A stretch of 64,000 bases of DNA from JAWPMT01 sp965267435 (GTDB taxonomy: Bacteria > Bacteroidota > Bacteroidia > Cytophagales > Cyclobacteriaceae), in NCBI GenBank assembly GCA_965267435.1, contig OZ253960.1, positions 6,014,001 to 6,078,000 of the forward strand. Direction: 5' to 3'. The notes under the pieces are model-generated. The model had not been told where the DNA came from, ran no database searches, and saw only the letters and a program-made list of their open reading frames with translations. Below are positions 24,924 to 35,100 of the stretch, piece after piece; positions within the stretch are counted from its first letter, which is position 1, and each line of letters begins with the position of its first letter. Position numbers and translations under genes: made by a program.

Positions 24924-27382
24924 CAGGCGAGGCTATCCTTCAAATTCCAACCCACAGCACTCAAAATCCAAAGCAAAATCAGAATGGAAGACGTCAGACC
25001 GATCGGATTTCCCGCGGTGTATACTCTGGGAGCAAATCGAAATTCGACTGTGTGCGATCCCGCAGGCAAGGACATTCCTCTAAGCACATAGTTTGCCTGC
25101 ACATGATCCGCGGGCTCGCCATCGATGTATGCCTGCCATCCTATCGGATAATAGATCTCGGAAAAGACCGCGAAGGAAGGCTCTGCGTTTTGGTATTCAT
25201 ATTTCAGGTAGTTGGGCTTGTACTCAGCCAGGGAAATTTGTGCTGTGGAATCGATGGCCATTGGTACGGCCTCCGGACCGGATAGCTGAGGTACAGCAAA
25301 TTTGGACACGTTGACGATTGCCGATCTTGCTGAGCTGACCGTTCCCAGTCGCTCCATCTCTCCATCAGCTGAGTTTACGGGGATTACTTCCTGCACAAAC
25401 CAAGCGTTGCCGAGGGCACGGTCATTTCTAAGGACAGCATTCCTTTGTGGGCCTGCGACGAAGTATTTGGTGTTGAGCATGTTGAGGACGTGTAGATCGT
25501 CATAGTTCCGAATTCCACTTTGAAGACCCTGGATCAACTGCTGCATTTCCGTGGTAAGCTTGTTTTCGATGACCTCCTGGTACCTCCTCATTTTCGCGCC
25601 ATGATATCCACCGAGGGATTTATGGAAGGCGGACGTGCGGGCTTCGTTAAAGGGGTTTTGAAGGTTGAGAACCCGGTAGTGGGTATCAGGATCGGCGAGA
25701 ATGGCCTCGTCGGCTTCATTCTTCTGTGCAAAGGTCTGCTCAGGTCGTCGCTGGTAGTTTTCTTCATTGATGTAGCGCGCATCGATGCCCCAGAGGTCTA
25801 GTAATACCAGCGCTGCAAAAATTGCATAGGCAATGTTGGTGTTGATCTTACCTTTCATTGCGAACCAAACCACTGCGGCGAAAGCAACCACAAGGAACGT
25901 CGACCGCCACGCATCACCTCGAAGCAGACCCTGTCTGTCGACGATAATGGCACGCTGATACCAGTCAGGCAACTGGGCATCCGCAGCACCAACAAACGAG
26001 AAGACCGAAGGCCCGAGAAGTGCCATGATCGCAGTGATGCCAGCCGTGATCCCTACAGCATAGAGAAATCGCTTCGAATCTTTCTCTCCCCAGCCCGAAC
26101 GGAGCACTTTGTCTAGAGACAGAAATCCCATCAAAGGCAAAGCAAGGAGTGCAATCGACACGGTCATCGACACCGCCCGGAACTTGTCATAGCCAGGGAA
26201 TACATCAAACACCAGATAGTTAAAGGAGGAGAAATTCTTTCCCCAGCTGAGCATGATGGAAAGTACTGTGACTGTGATCAGCCATATTTTGTATTTGGGT
26301 TCCAGGAAGAAGATGCCGAGAACAAAGAGGAATATCACCGTGACACCACCATAAATTGGCCCTGCCGTGGACGGCTGATCCCCCCAATACGTTCGTGCCT
26401 GTTGTGTCAGCTGCCGGATTTGTTGTGGTGCGGCCCCTTGTCTTCTCACCGACTCGCCCAATTCGGAATCGCGATCAAGCGGCTGAATGCTGGCGCCACC
26501 CATGAAGTTGGGGACGAGGAAAGTAAGACTTTCAGAAACTCCACTGCTCCAGGCAAAGGCATAATCTCTGTCCAGACCTCCCTCGGACTCGGTGTTGGAA
26601 GTGAGCTCCGATTCCCCTCGAATGGAGTATTTACCATACTCTACGGTGGACCAGATCTTGCCGATGTTGCTCAAGACACCAACGGTCGCCGCTACCAACA
26701 GGAGCAAAACGGGCTGTATGAGCAACTTGATATTCTTTTCACGAATGTGAAAGACCACCTGAACCAATCCGTAAAGGAGGATGATCAGAAACAGGTAGTA
26801 GGTGATTTGCAGGTGGTTGGCCTGTAACTCCAGTGCTGTGCCCAGTGCCGCCAGTGCACTTCCTATGAGCATGTTCTTTCGGGAAAAACACAAGTGAACT
26901 CCCGCCAGCACCAGGGGCATGTAGGCAATGGCGCGCACCTTCCACATGTGACCAGCTTCGATACTGACGATATTGAAGGTGTTGAGACCGTAGGCTATGC
27001 CGCCGGCAATGGCCAGGTAGGGATTGACGCCAAATGACAGGAGTAGTATGTAAAAACACAGGAATCCGAGGAAAGTCGTACGGGCGGGCGGAGGCAGAAA
27101 CAAGCCGATCACTCGCTGTATCTGTGGCATCACGCTACTCCACTTCACATTAATTAAATAAGCAGGCATTCCGCCAAACATGCTGTTGGTCCACAAGGCC
27201 TCTTCCCCCGTTTCCTGGCGGAACTGAACGATTTCTGATCCCGAACTCACCCCTTGCAGGACGTCATTTTGGTAGATCTGCTTGTTTTCGAAAAAGATAG
27301 GCGAATAGAAACCGACAGCCGTGATCAAGAATACCACCACGGCAATTACGTGGGGTATTGCTTTTTTGATCAGATCATTCAT
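24923..27382 (-). CDS. YfhO family membrane protein
   Basis: An 819-residue membrane protein of the YfhO family: about a dozen transmembrane helices in the first 540 residues (starting VIAVVVFLITAVGFYSPIFF) with the luminal/periplasmic loop MFGGMPAYLIN, and a soluble C-terminal part (about 560-780) that ends in a helix before NLKDSLA. YfhO proteins resemble GT-C glycosyltransferases and are thought to use lipid-linked sugars. The C-terminal GWQAYIDGEPADHVQANYVLRG segment is typical. It heads the operon and so is linked to surface glycan assembly. Confidence 0.88.
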   Translation of the reverse strand: MNDLIKKAIPHVIAVVVFLITAVGFYSPIFFENKQIYQNDVLQGVSSGSEIVQFRQETGEEALWTNSMFGGMPAYLINVKWSSVMPQIQRVIGLFLPPPARTTFLGFLCFYILLLSFGVNPYLAIAGGIAYGLNTFNIVSIEAGHMWKVRAIAYMPLVLAGVHLCFSRKNMLIGSALAALGTALELQANHLQITYYLFLIILLYGLVQVVFHIREKNIKLLIQPVLLLLVAATVGVLSNIGKIWSTVEYGKYSIRGESELTSNTESEGGLDRDYAFAWSSGVSESLTFLVPNFMGGASIQPLDRDSELGESVRRQGAAPQQIRQLTQQARTYWGDQPSTAGPIYGGVTVIFLFVLGIFFLEPKYKIWLITVTVLSIMLSWGKNFSSFNYLVFDVFPGYDKFRAVSMTVSIALLALPLMGFLSLDKVLRSGWGEKDSKRFLYAVGITAGITAIMALLGPSVFSFVGAADAQLPDWYQRAIIVDRQGLLRGDAWRSTFLVVAFAAVVWFAMKGKINTNIAYAIFAALVLLDLWGIDARYINEENYQRRPEQTFAQKNEADEAILADPDTHYRVLNLQNPFNEARTSAFHKSLGGYHGAKMRRYQEVIENKLTTEMQQLIQGLQSGIRNYDDLHVLNMLNTKYFVAGPQRNAVLRNDRALGNAWFVQEVIPVNSADGEMERLGTVSSARSAIVNVSKFAVPQLSGPEAVPMAIDSTAQISLAEYKPNYLKYEYQNAEPSFAVFSEIYYPIGWQAYIDGEPADHVQANYVLRGMSLPAGSHTVEFRFAPRVYTAGNPIGLTSSILILLWILSAVGWNLKDSLA

Positions 27383-27415
27383 ACTCCTGAATTCAAGTGT
27401 TTGATGCGAAGGCGG

Positions 27416-27423
27416 TAAAGATA
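27416..27423 (-). promoter_or_regulatory. weak -7-like element before the pseudaminic acid operon
   Basis: On the minus strand the sequence TATCTTTA lies at 27423-27416, about 34 bases before the yfhO-like start, similar to TAnnTTTG except for the last base. No clear -33 TTTG is present. Confidence 0.3.
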
Positions 27424-27532
27424 GAGAGAATTGACAAGGGATAAAGCGCGAATATTCTGCCGCACGTAACCTCAGGAGTACATCATTGAGGATCGCAGTC
27501 TTTTGTTTCCCAGTGTTCTCATCTCGGATCTG

Positions 27533-29629
27533 TCAATTGCTCACAAGGCCTTCATACAACGGCATCGTTTCCCTCGCTCGGAACTGAATGAAGTGGCGCA
27601 AGGCCTCCAATTGCTCATCGGAATACTCAGGGTAGGCCGGCATACCCCGGTGTGTCAAGGAACCATCACGAACGACAGTTGCGAATGCCTCTTGGTTGAG
27701 TGGGATAGGTGAAGCGCGCAAATCCGGAGACATCCCGCCGGCAAGCATCCCCTCCCCATGACAGTTGAAGCAGGACCAATACATCATTGACCCCAATCGC
27801 ACCAGCTCATCTTGTAACTCGAAGGATTCATCAACCAGGGGTTTCGGGACTAAAGGAGGAGGAAGCGGTGGCATCTCTGCATTGCCTTCGAGTGAGAAGG
27901 TCACCAGTCTGCGAGTATGGGTACGATAAGACCAACCTAATTTGTGCGCCTCCCATCCTCCACGGGCCCAGCCACCGCCAAACCCAATCAAAAGGGAGAC
28001 ATATTGACGCCCGTCGATCTTGTAGGTGATGGGTGGTGCTGAAATACCTAACCCCGCATTCCAATCCCATAAGATCTCCCCTGTTTCGGCATGGTAGGCC
28101 AAAAAATGTCCATCGGTTCTACCCTGAAAGACCAGATTGCCTTTGGTAGTTAAAGTCCCAGCATTCCAAAATGTCTCTTGCTGCACAACCCATCGCGCTT
28201 CTTGCTTTATGGGATCCCACGCTTGGAGGGAGGCCGGATAAGGTTTTGGCGCCTGCCCGGGTGCGCCCAGGCCCACTCCTATTCCCCCTTGAAAATCTTT
28301 GGATTCAAAACCGGCGAGATCATAACCCTCGTCTGAGAACCTCATTCCCTGGTGCAGTGAAGGTAAATAGACCAATCCCGTCGTCGGATTATAGGACATG
28401 GCGTGCCAGGTGTGCCCACCCCAGGGGTTGGGGTAAATGTCTGCCGGTCCGTCCTCGTATCTGGCGTTGGGAGTTTCCACGGGCTTACCCGTTTCCAGGT
28501 CGACGTGGCTGGCCCAGGTGGTTTGTACGAAGGGCTCTGCAGAGATTAGCTTGCCCGTTTCTCGATTGATAACATAGAAAAAGCCATTTTTTGGAGCATG
28601 CAAGATGGCTTTGATCTCTTCTCCTCCGACGTTGAGGTCTGCAAGGACTATATCCATGCTTGAATTGTAGTCCCAAGTTTCTCCTGGGGTGGTCTGATAG
28701 TGCCAAAGATATTCCCCGGTATCAGGGTCAAGAGCAACAATCGAGCAAAGGAACAGATTGTCCCCACCTGCCGGGCTACGAATCTTGCGATTCCATGGTG
28801 CGCCGTTGCCTGTGCCTATATATAGTTGGTCCAACTCATAGTCATAGGTAAACCCATGCCAGGCGTTTCCACCACCGCCGTACTTCCACCATTCGCCCGT
28901 CCATGTGTCAGCGGCCATTTCCATGGCGGCGTTCTCAAAGCCTTCGGCCGGGTTACCGGGAACGATCCAAAATTTCCAGGCCTCTTCCCCAGTTTCGGCG
29001 TCGTAGGCGGTAATAAACCCACGGGCGGGACCATCTTCGGTGCCGCCATTTCCCACAAGCACTTTCCCTTTGAATGCCTTAGGGGCACCTGTGATGTACA
29101 GAGATCGCTTGGGGTCGAAGGTCACAGCCGTCCACAATTCCTTACCTGTTTTGGCATCCAGAGCGATCAGCCGACCATCCCAGGTTGCAGTGAAGATCTT
29201 TCCCTTATAGTAGCTCAGGCCTCGATTGTGCATCCATCCTGTTTGGCGCTTGCCTTTTATAGCCTCACCCACTTTGGGGTCGAACGTCCAAAGTAGCTCG
29301 CCGGTGACAGCGTCGACTGCACGGAGGATGTTGACTGTTCCGGTAAAATACAGCACACCATCTACAACCAAAGGCGTGGATACGAGGCCGACATCGCCGG
29401 GCAGGTCCATGTACCAATCCACCTGGAGATCCATGACATTGGCAACATCAATATCGTCGAGGGGGCTGAAGCGTTGCTCGCAGTGGGTGCGGCCGTAGGC
29501 CAGCCACTCGGATGTATTGCCTTCATCAGCGATCTTGCCATCAATACTTTGCCAATCAACGGATTCTTCTTGCTGGTACCCGCACGCTGTCAACATTAGC
29601 AAGTAAGTGGATAGTTTGAGATACTTCAT
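27533..29629 (-). CDS. PQQ-dependent dehydrogenase lipoprotein with C-terminal cytochrome c
   Basis: A 698-residue quinoprotein. The signal peptide ends in LMLTAC, so it is a lipoprotein in the periplasm. The eight-bladed propeller repeats contain the AxDxxTGxxxW tryptophan-docking pattern (LRAVDAVTGELLW, LIALDAKTGKELW, ITAYDAETGEEAWKF, IVALDPDTGEYLWHY), and the C-terminal ~110 residues form a c-type cytochrome with CFNCH (haem) and MSPDLR as possible Met ligand region. Such enzymes oxidise alcohols or sugars with PQQ and give electrons to the cytochrome. PQQ synthesis genes are not in the window. It follows the ThuA gene by 75 bases. Confidence 0.9.
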   Translation of the reverse strand: MKYLKLSTYLLMLTACGYQQEESVDWQSIDGKIADEGNTSEWLAYGRTHCEQRFSPLDDIDVANVMDLQVDWYMDLPGDVGLVSTPLVVDGVLYFTGTVNILRAVDAVTGELLWTFDPKVGEAIKGKRQTGWMHNRGLSYYKGKIFTATWDGRLIALDAKTGKELWTAVTFDPKRSLYITGAPKAFKGKVLVGNGGTEDGPARGFITAYDAETGEEAWKFWIVPGNPAEGFENAAMEMAADTWTGEWWKYGGGGNAWHGFTYDYELDQLYIGTGNGAPWNRKIRSPAGGDNLFLCSIVALDPDTGEYLWHYQTTPGETWDYNSSMDIVLADLNVGGEEIKAILHAPKNGFFYVINRETGKLISAEPFVQTTWASHVDLETGKPVETPNARYEDGPADIYPNPWGGHTWHAMSYNPTTGLVYLPSLHQGMRFSDEGYDLAGFESKDFQGGIGVGLGAPGQAPKPYPASLQAWDPIKQEARWVVQQETFWNAGTLTTKGNLVFQGRTDGHFLAYHAETGEILWDWNAGLGISAPPITYKIDGRQYVSLLIGFGGGWARGGWEAHKLGWSYRTHTRRLVTFSLEGNAEMPPLPPPLVPKPLVDESFELQDELVRLGSMMYWSCFNCHGEGMLAGGMSPDLRASPIPLNQEAFATVVRDGSLTHRGMPAYPEYSDEQLEALRHFIQFRARETMPLYEGLVSN

Positions 29630-29704
29630 TCTGAAAAATTACAAAGTTTAACAACATCCTGGATCCGTGTAGGCTTTGCAGGCGATGGCCAGCCAATCTT
29701 ATCT

Positions 29705-30739
29705 TCACTTTTGCCAGGGTCGCGAGGACAACTGTGTTTCCGTCGGGAAATCCTCCGGTACACTTTGCGTGACCGATCCAGTCGTTGCCCACTCAGCACC
29801 TCGCTGCAAAAGGGTGATGAATCCGACGCACTCCTGCGAGTAATCGAAGTGGCCCATTGGTGTATGGAATACCCGTCCCTCGCCGTACTCAATGACCATT
29901 GCGACTGGCACATGCCGGCCGGTACCCGCCAGCACCGGTGGCCATGGCTGTTTGTTCTTCTCGACATCTGAGTAGGCTGTCGCCAGTATCGTTGCATTCT
30001 TGAAAGGGCCGCGCATCCTGTCATATAGTTCATCCTGGGTATGTAGCCAATCAGTAGGAAGTCCCTCCATAATCGGATGACTGGGTTCGCGGGTGGTGAC
30101 CACATACTCATGCTCCATTCCGTGGGACCCACAGATACCTGCCGAAGCATCCAACTCTAAATCACCGGCGGCGTTGTAGTAGGCGTAAGGCCCGGTGGTG
30201 CTGTCGCGATCACCCCAGGCACCTAACCCGATCAGTTCATTGAATTCGTCCCACTGGCCCCAGGCATTGTTGGCGGCATGGACGATCACCAGGCCACCAC
30301 CTGCCGCGACAAACTGCTGGAAACTTTCCTGGGTCTGGCGAGGCCACAGAGCAGCTTCGGCACCGAGGTTTGAGACAATCAGATCGTAGTCCGAGAAGTC
30401 CATCTCAAAGTCGGAAGTTGTGATTGGTTTTTCCGAGACTCCGTTATCTTCCGTGCCCTCAAGGGGATATTGCTCGAGATAACCTCCCAGCACCACAGGA
30501 CGGTTGGGGTTGTATTTGTACCCTAGCCAGATGGAGTCCATTCTGCGGATGTCGACATCAAAGAGACCTGTCTCTTCCAGGTAGCCCTTCATCATTTGTG
30601 TAGTCTTGGGCCAGATGTAGTGGTTGTTTTGACCGTCGAGGATCAGGGCCTTGAGCCTTGATGGTTGGTCATTGCTGGCAGGTGTTGATGTGCATCCGGC
30701 GGCGAAGGAGAGGATGGCTAGCAGATACAGATATCTCAT
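29705..30739 (-). CDS. ThuA-like domain lipoprotein
   Basis: A 344-residue lipoprotein with signal peptide MRYLYLLAILSFAAGC. The domain is ThuA-like (trehalose-utilisation, type 1 glutamine-amidotransferase-like): LKALILDGQNNHYIWPKTTQMM start, YDLIVSNLGAEAALWP, GLVIVHAANNAWGQWDEFNELIG, and GRVFHTPMGHFD. It lacks the usual Cys-His nucleophile elbow of amidotransferases. The double start ATGATAATG at 30745-30737 allows either ATG. The gene is probably transcribed with the PQQ dehydrogenase and may act on a sugar derivative. Confidence 0.83.
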   Translation of the reverse strand: MRYLYLLAILSFAAGCTSTPASNDQPSRLKALILDGQNNHYIWPKTTQMMKGYLEETGLFDVDIRRMDSIWLGYKYNPNRPVVLGGYLEQYPLEGTEDNGVSEKPITTSDFEMDFSDYDLIVSNLGAEAALWPRQTQESFQQFVAAGGGLVIVHAANNAWGQWDEFNELIGLGAWGDRDSTTGPYAYYNAAGDLELDASAGICGSHGMEHEYVVTTREPSHPIMEGLPTDWLHTQDELYDRMRGPFKNATILATAYSDVEKNKQPWPPVLAGTGRHVPVAMVIEYGEGRVFHTPMGHFDYSQECVGFITLLQRGAEWATTGSVTQSVPEDFPTETQLSSRPWQK

Positions 30740-30946
30740 TATCATAAAGCAGGTATTTAATTTCTGATAAGACGTATCAAGCAAAATAGATCATTAGTGC
30801 CATGTGAGCAAGAGAGGTGATCCCTACGAGTGAATGTTCTATTTCATTGTCCAGGCCCAAAAACATATGCTATAAAATCCTCCTAATCTTCGTTCTGTCC
30901 AACCAAATCATTGGATGACTGTTGTAGTATTGCACAAACACACACT

Positions 30947-31321
30947 ATGAAGATCGCGGACAACGAGCGCTATGGGTTAGAGGTCGATCAGTCCATCAAT
31001 CGGCTCTACATACGCATTTCAGGTTTCTGGAGGACCAAGGATGGCTATCTCGAAGACTTAACAGAAGCGTGCAAACACATGCAGACAGGGTTTAAGATCC
31101 GAGTGGATCTACGGACCATGAAGCCTCCACGTCAAGAGATCGGGGAGGTGCATGTGGAGGCGCAAAAGATACTCATGTCTCATGGACTCGCACGCACAGC
31201 CGAAGTACTCGGAGGAGATGCATTGTCTCGAATGGCCCTGAAGAAGTATGCCGACACCTCAGGGATGGCCAAGCGGGAGTTTGCCACGCTGGAGGAAGCA
31301 GATGCCTGGTTGGATACCTGA
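30947..31321 (+). CDS. SpoIIAA/STAS-like protein
   Basis: A 124-residue cytosolic protein. The opening GLEVDQSINRLYIRISGFW and the FKIRVDLRTMKPPRQE and FATLEEADAWL segments match the SpoIIAA-like/STAS-related small proteins (DUF3478 type), in which the strand-loop-helix core has a predicted ligand site. No phosphorylation serine can be placed with confidence. The ATG at 30947 is preferred to one 12 codons upstream, since it lies directly before the conserved strand. It has no clear operon. Confidence 0.6.
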   Translation: MKIADNERYGLEVDQSINRLYIRISGFWRTKDGYLEDLTEACKHMQTGFKIRVDLRTMKPPRQEIGEVHVEAQKILMSHGLARTAEVLGGDALSRMALKKYADTSGMAKREFATLEEADAWLDT

Positions 31322-31348
31322 CCAATTGGCGGCGCTGCCTGCACTGGG

Positions 31349-31747
31349 TTAGTTGCCGCTAGATAATTCCCTGAGTACATCCATGGCATGATCTGCCTGG
31401 GCCGCAACTACAAACAAATGATCATGATAATAGGCCGCGATGACATTGCAACTGACGTTGTGTTCGGCCAGTGCAGTAGATACTGCCGCTGTCAGTCCAA
31501 CGGCTGCCAGGGATGAGTGCACCTCGAGGGTAATCCATGCGGCGACGTAATCATAAGCTAGCCTCCGTTTGTCGGCTTCTTCTTTCGCAAGTACCAGGGT
31601 CGTTCCTTCTTCCTCACGAAACCAGCAGATGACAGACGGGTGATCGATGATGTCGGCCTCCGTGACGGTGCAGAAAACATATTGGCCTTCATGCAGATGA
31701 GGCTTCATTTCTTTGAGGAGGACGTCGAGATCAGTGGTTCCTGACAT
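31349..31747 (-). CDS. ACT domain protein (DUF2241 type)
   Basis: A 132-residue protein with two ACT-like halves: GQYVFCTVTEADIIDHPSVICWFREEEGTTLVLAKEEAD (about 21-62) and AWITLEVHSSLAAVGLTAAVSTALAEHNVSCNVIAAYYHDHLFV (about 73-115), as in DUF2241/ACT_7 proteins. These may bind amino acids or related ligands as regulators. No enzymatic partner is fused. It converges on the STAS-like gene. Confidence 0.85.
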   Translation of the reverse strand: MSGTTDLDVLLKEMKPHLHEGQYVFCTVTEADIIDHPSVICWFREEEGTTLVLAKEEADKRRLAYDYVAAWITLEVHSSLAAVGLTAAVSTALAEHNVSCNVIAAYYHDHLFVVAAQADHAMDVLRELSSGN

Positions 31748-32175
31748 GGGAGCTAAAGGTAGTCACTATCCCTTAGCCCGGATCGCAAGGGTATCCGGCG
31801 TGGAATTTTGAGTTTCGAATTCTGAGTTTTACGGGAACTCCTTGGCATCGATTGGATCAAGTTCGAAACTTCTGTCGAAGCCGTTTACTGAGCGAATGCT
31901 CCACCGCCTCTAAAAGCACTGTCATCTTGAGGCCACGAAAGATCTATTGACGTTGGTAGAGCTCATGTTTTTCATAAGTCAATAGATCCCTCCTTCGTCG
32001 GGATGACTTTAAGAAGAGGGCTTTTTGAGGCGGTTTTGACTCAACATTTCCTAAGGTAAACGGCTTTGGCTCAAGAACTCAAAATTGGCGCTGGCCAGCG
32101 CGGCCGCTGATACAACTGGAGAGCCGGCACTACCAGCAGCGAAGCGCCACTGTCCTCGCCACTCCAAATTTCATC
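31748..32175. repeat. intergenic gap with an 87-bp inverted-repeat element
   Basis: No gene is seen. At 31921-32007 an imperfect inverted repeat has perfect outer (GTCATC) and inner (GATCTATTGAC at 31941-31951 and its complement at 31978-31988) arms. The layout resembles the dispersed GTCAT...GATCT elements of Bacteroidota intergenic spaces. Two similar but diverged elements are at 49120-49246 and 55960-56060. Confidence 0.75.
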
Positions 32176-35100
32176 TCACTTAAACTCCAGCTCCCTTTTA
32201 AGTTCGATCATCGCAGGCTCCACATCCTCGCGCGTCAGGTGCTCCTTCTTGCCAAAGAGTAGCCTAAACAACTGATAGATGCCCAATCTCACGTCGTTGA
32301 AGACGAGGATGATAATGGGGAAGAAGAACAGGATGAAAAGGGTTCCGAGTAGTACGCCCCAGGCCAGGGATACCGCCATTGGGATGAGCAGCTGGGCCTG
32401 GAAACTCGTCTCCAAGATGAGCGGGTAGAGGCCAGCAACAGTAGTGAGCGAGGTCAAAATAATCGCCCGGAATCGTGCTACCCCCGCCTTGTGGGCCGCT
32501 TCCTCGATCTTCATGCCCTCTTTGATGTTTTTGTTGAATCTATCCAGCATAACGACGGCATCGTTGACGAGCACTCCCGTGAGAGCAAGTACGCCATAGC
32601 CGCTGATGGTGTAGTAGAATACGACACCTTCTATCCAGTGACCAAACATGGCGCAGATCACTCCGAGCGGTATCAGGAACATGATGAGCACCGTCTGATA
32701 AAAGGAGCGGAAATTCAAGGTGATGAATAACAGCAGCAACAGGAAGATGATAGGCATCACCTGGGCAAGGGAACCAAACTCACGAGCTCCTCGGCTCGAC
32801 TGTCCCTCGTAAGAATATTCAAGCCCGGGATACTTGGCGAGTATTGGTGGGAGGATGTCCGCAGAGATCTTTTCGAGGATATCCGGTAGACTCGCATCCT
32901 TGCTACCAAGCTCGGCATCAACGCGCACCTCGCGCTTCCCATTGAAGTGGTTGATATTGATGACTCCTCGGCCAATGGTGTAGTCGGTCAGTGCGGTGAG
33001 AGGGTACTCGGCTCCATCAGACATCTTCACCTTCATTTCCTCCAGCTGCGTGATACTCAGTCGGTCTTCTTTGGGGTAGCGCACCCATACCTTTACCTCA
33101 TCAGAACCAATCTGCAGGCGCTGCACCTCTTCACCGAAGAAGCCCTGGCGGATCTGCGTGGTGATATCTTGCTGTGTCATTCCGAGCAGATAGGCGAGGG
33201 GCTTCAGCTCCAGCTCGATTTCTCGTTGACCGATGGAGGCATTGTCGGTGATTTCCTTGACCACAGTGATTTCCGAGAGTGCGCTCTTCAAGTCATCCTT
33301 TGCGAGTTCCAGGTTTTCGATATTGGAGCTCTTGAGGGAGATGGAGATCGGCTTGCCGAAGTAGTTGACGTTGCCGATGGTGAACGACTCCGCCTCAGGG
33401 ACGTCGCCGATTTTTGCGCGGATACGTCGGCTCACTTCAAATGGAGCGATGTTTTTCTCTTCGAGGTTTTCGAAATTGATGTTGAGGTAGCCCAGGTGGC
33501 TGCCAGTCTGCCTGCTGGAGTTAGCACCCACCGCGAGGTCAATGGTAGTGATGATACTGTCCTCAAATGCGTAGGCCTCCTGAATCTCTCGGTGGACAGC
33601 CCATACGGAGTCCTGGAAGGCTACAAGATAAGCTTCGGTGACATTTTCGCGGGTCCCTGGCTTGAGCTGCAGGTTCATGTTCAAGTCATCAGCTGGAGGG
33701 ATAGGGTAGAAGCTGGACTTCACAAATCCTCCCCGGAACATACCGATGGTGATGAAGATGAACATCAGCGGAACAGCAAAGGACACCCACTTCCAATCAA
33801 TAAGGAATTTGAGCGCGCGGGCGTACACCTTGTATCGCAGGGTTTCGATAGCGCCCTCCATGAAACCGCGAAACTTCGAATACCAGTTGCGGTGCTCTTT
33901 CTTTGACAGAATCTTCTGACTGGCCAGGTGCGCGGGCAATACGAAGAAGGCCTCAACCATCGAGAAGCCGAGACATGCAATGACGACGATGCCGGTCTCC
34001 CTTGTGAAGCCATTGTTGTCAAGGTACAGTAACGGCAGGAAGGCCACGATCGTGGTCATCACGGAGGTAAATACCGACGGGATCATCTCCATAGTACCAT
34101 CGATGGCTGCTTTCTTGGGGTCTTTGCCACGCTGAAAGTGCGTGTATATATTCTCTGCGATCACAATGCCATCGTCCACGAGGATACCCACGACGAGCAG
34201 CATTCCGAAGAGCGATAGCAAGTTGATCGTGATGCCAGCAAGATCCCCAACAATGAACATCGCCAGGAATGATAGCGGTATACCGAAGGCCACCCAGAAT
34301 GACAATCGCAGCGATAGGAACAGTCCCAGAACTAGCAAAACCAGCAGCAGCCCTATACCGAAGTTCTTTTTTAGGAGATTGAGGCGATCCTCGAGTACTT
34401 CGTTCGCATTGAAGTACGTGAAGAGCTGCACCGTGGAGTTCTTGGTGTTGAATTCCTCAACGTAGTTCATCACGTAGTTGGCAATCTTTGTGATGTCTTC
34501 TTCCGGTAGCTTGGAGACAGAGATGCGCACAGCTCGTTCACCGTTGGAGTACAACTTGTTGGGAGCGTCGGCAAACTTCTTCTCTACTGTAGCTATGTCC
34601 CGCAGGAGCACCTTTGTGCCATCAGGATTGGCGCGTACAATGATCTGCTCGATCCGCGCGGGATCAAATTCTTTGGAGTTAGCCCGGATCTTGATTTCCT
34701 CTGCATCCGTCTTGATCGAACCACCTGAGACGTCGCGGTTATTGGCACGTACGGCCCCGGCCACCTGGCTGAAGGTCAGCCCATATCGACGCAGGTCAGC
34801 CTCACTTACTTCGATGGCGATCTCTATCTCCGGGAATCCCGATAGGCGTACTTGCGAGATCAGTGAGGAGTTCAGAAAGTCATTCTCCACCTTCTCTGCG
34901 GTGGTCTTCAGGTCTTCCAGTGGCACATTGCCCTTCACACCCATGAAGACTGCGAAAGTGGTGCTTTTCTGCTTGACGACCACCGGCTTTTCGGCGCTCT
35001 CCGGGAAGGAGTTGATCCGGTCGACGGCATTCTTCACTTCCGTGGTGATGTCGTCGAGCTCATAGTCCGTGGACGTTTCGATAGTGACAGAGGCACTATT

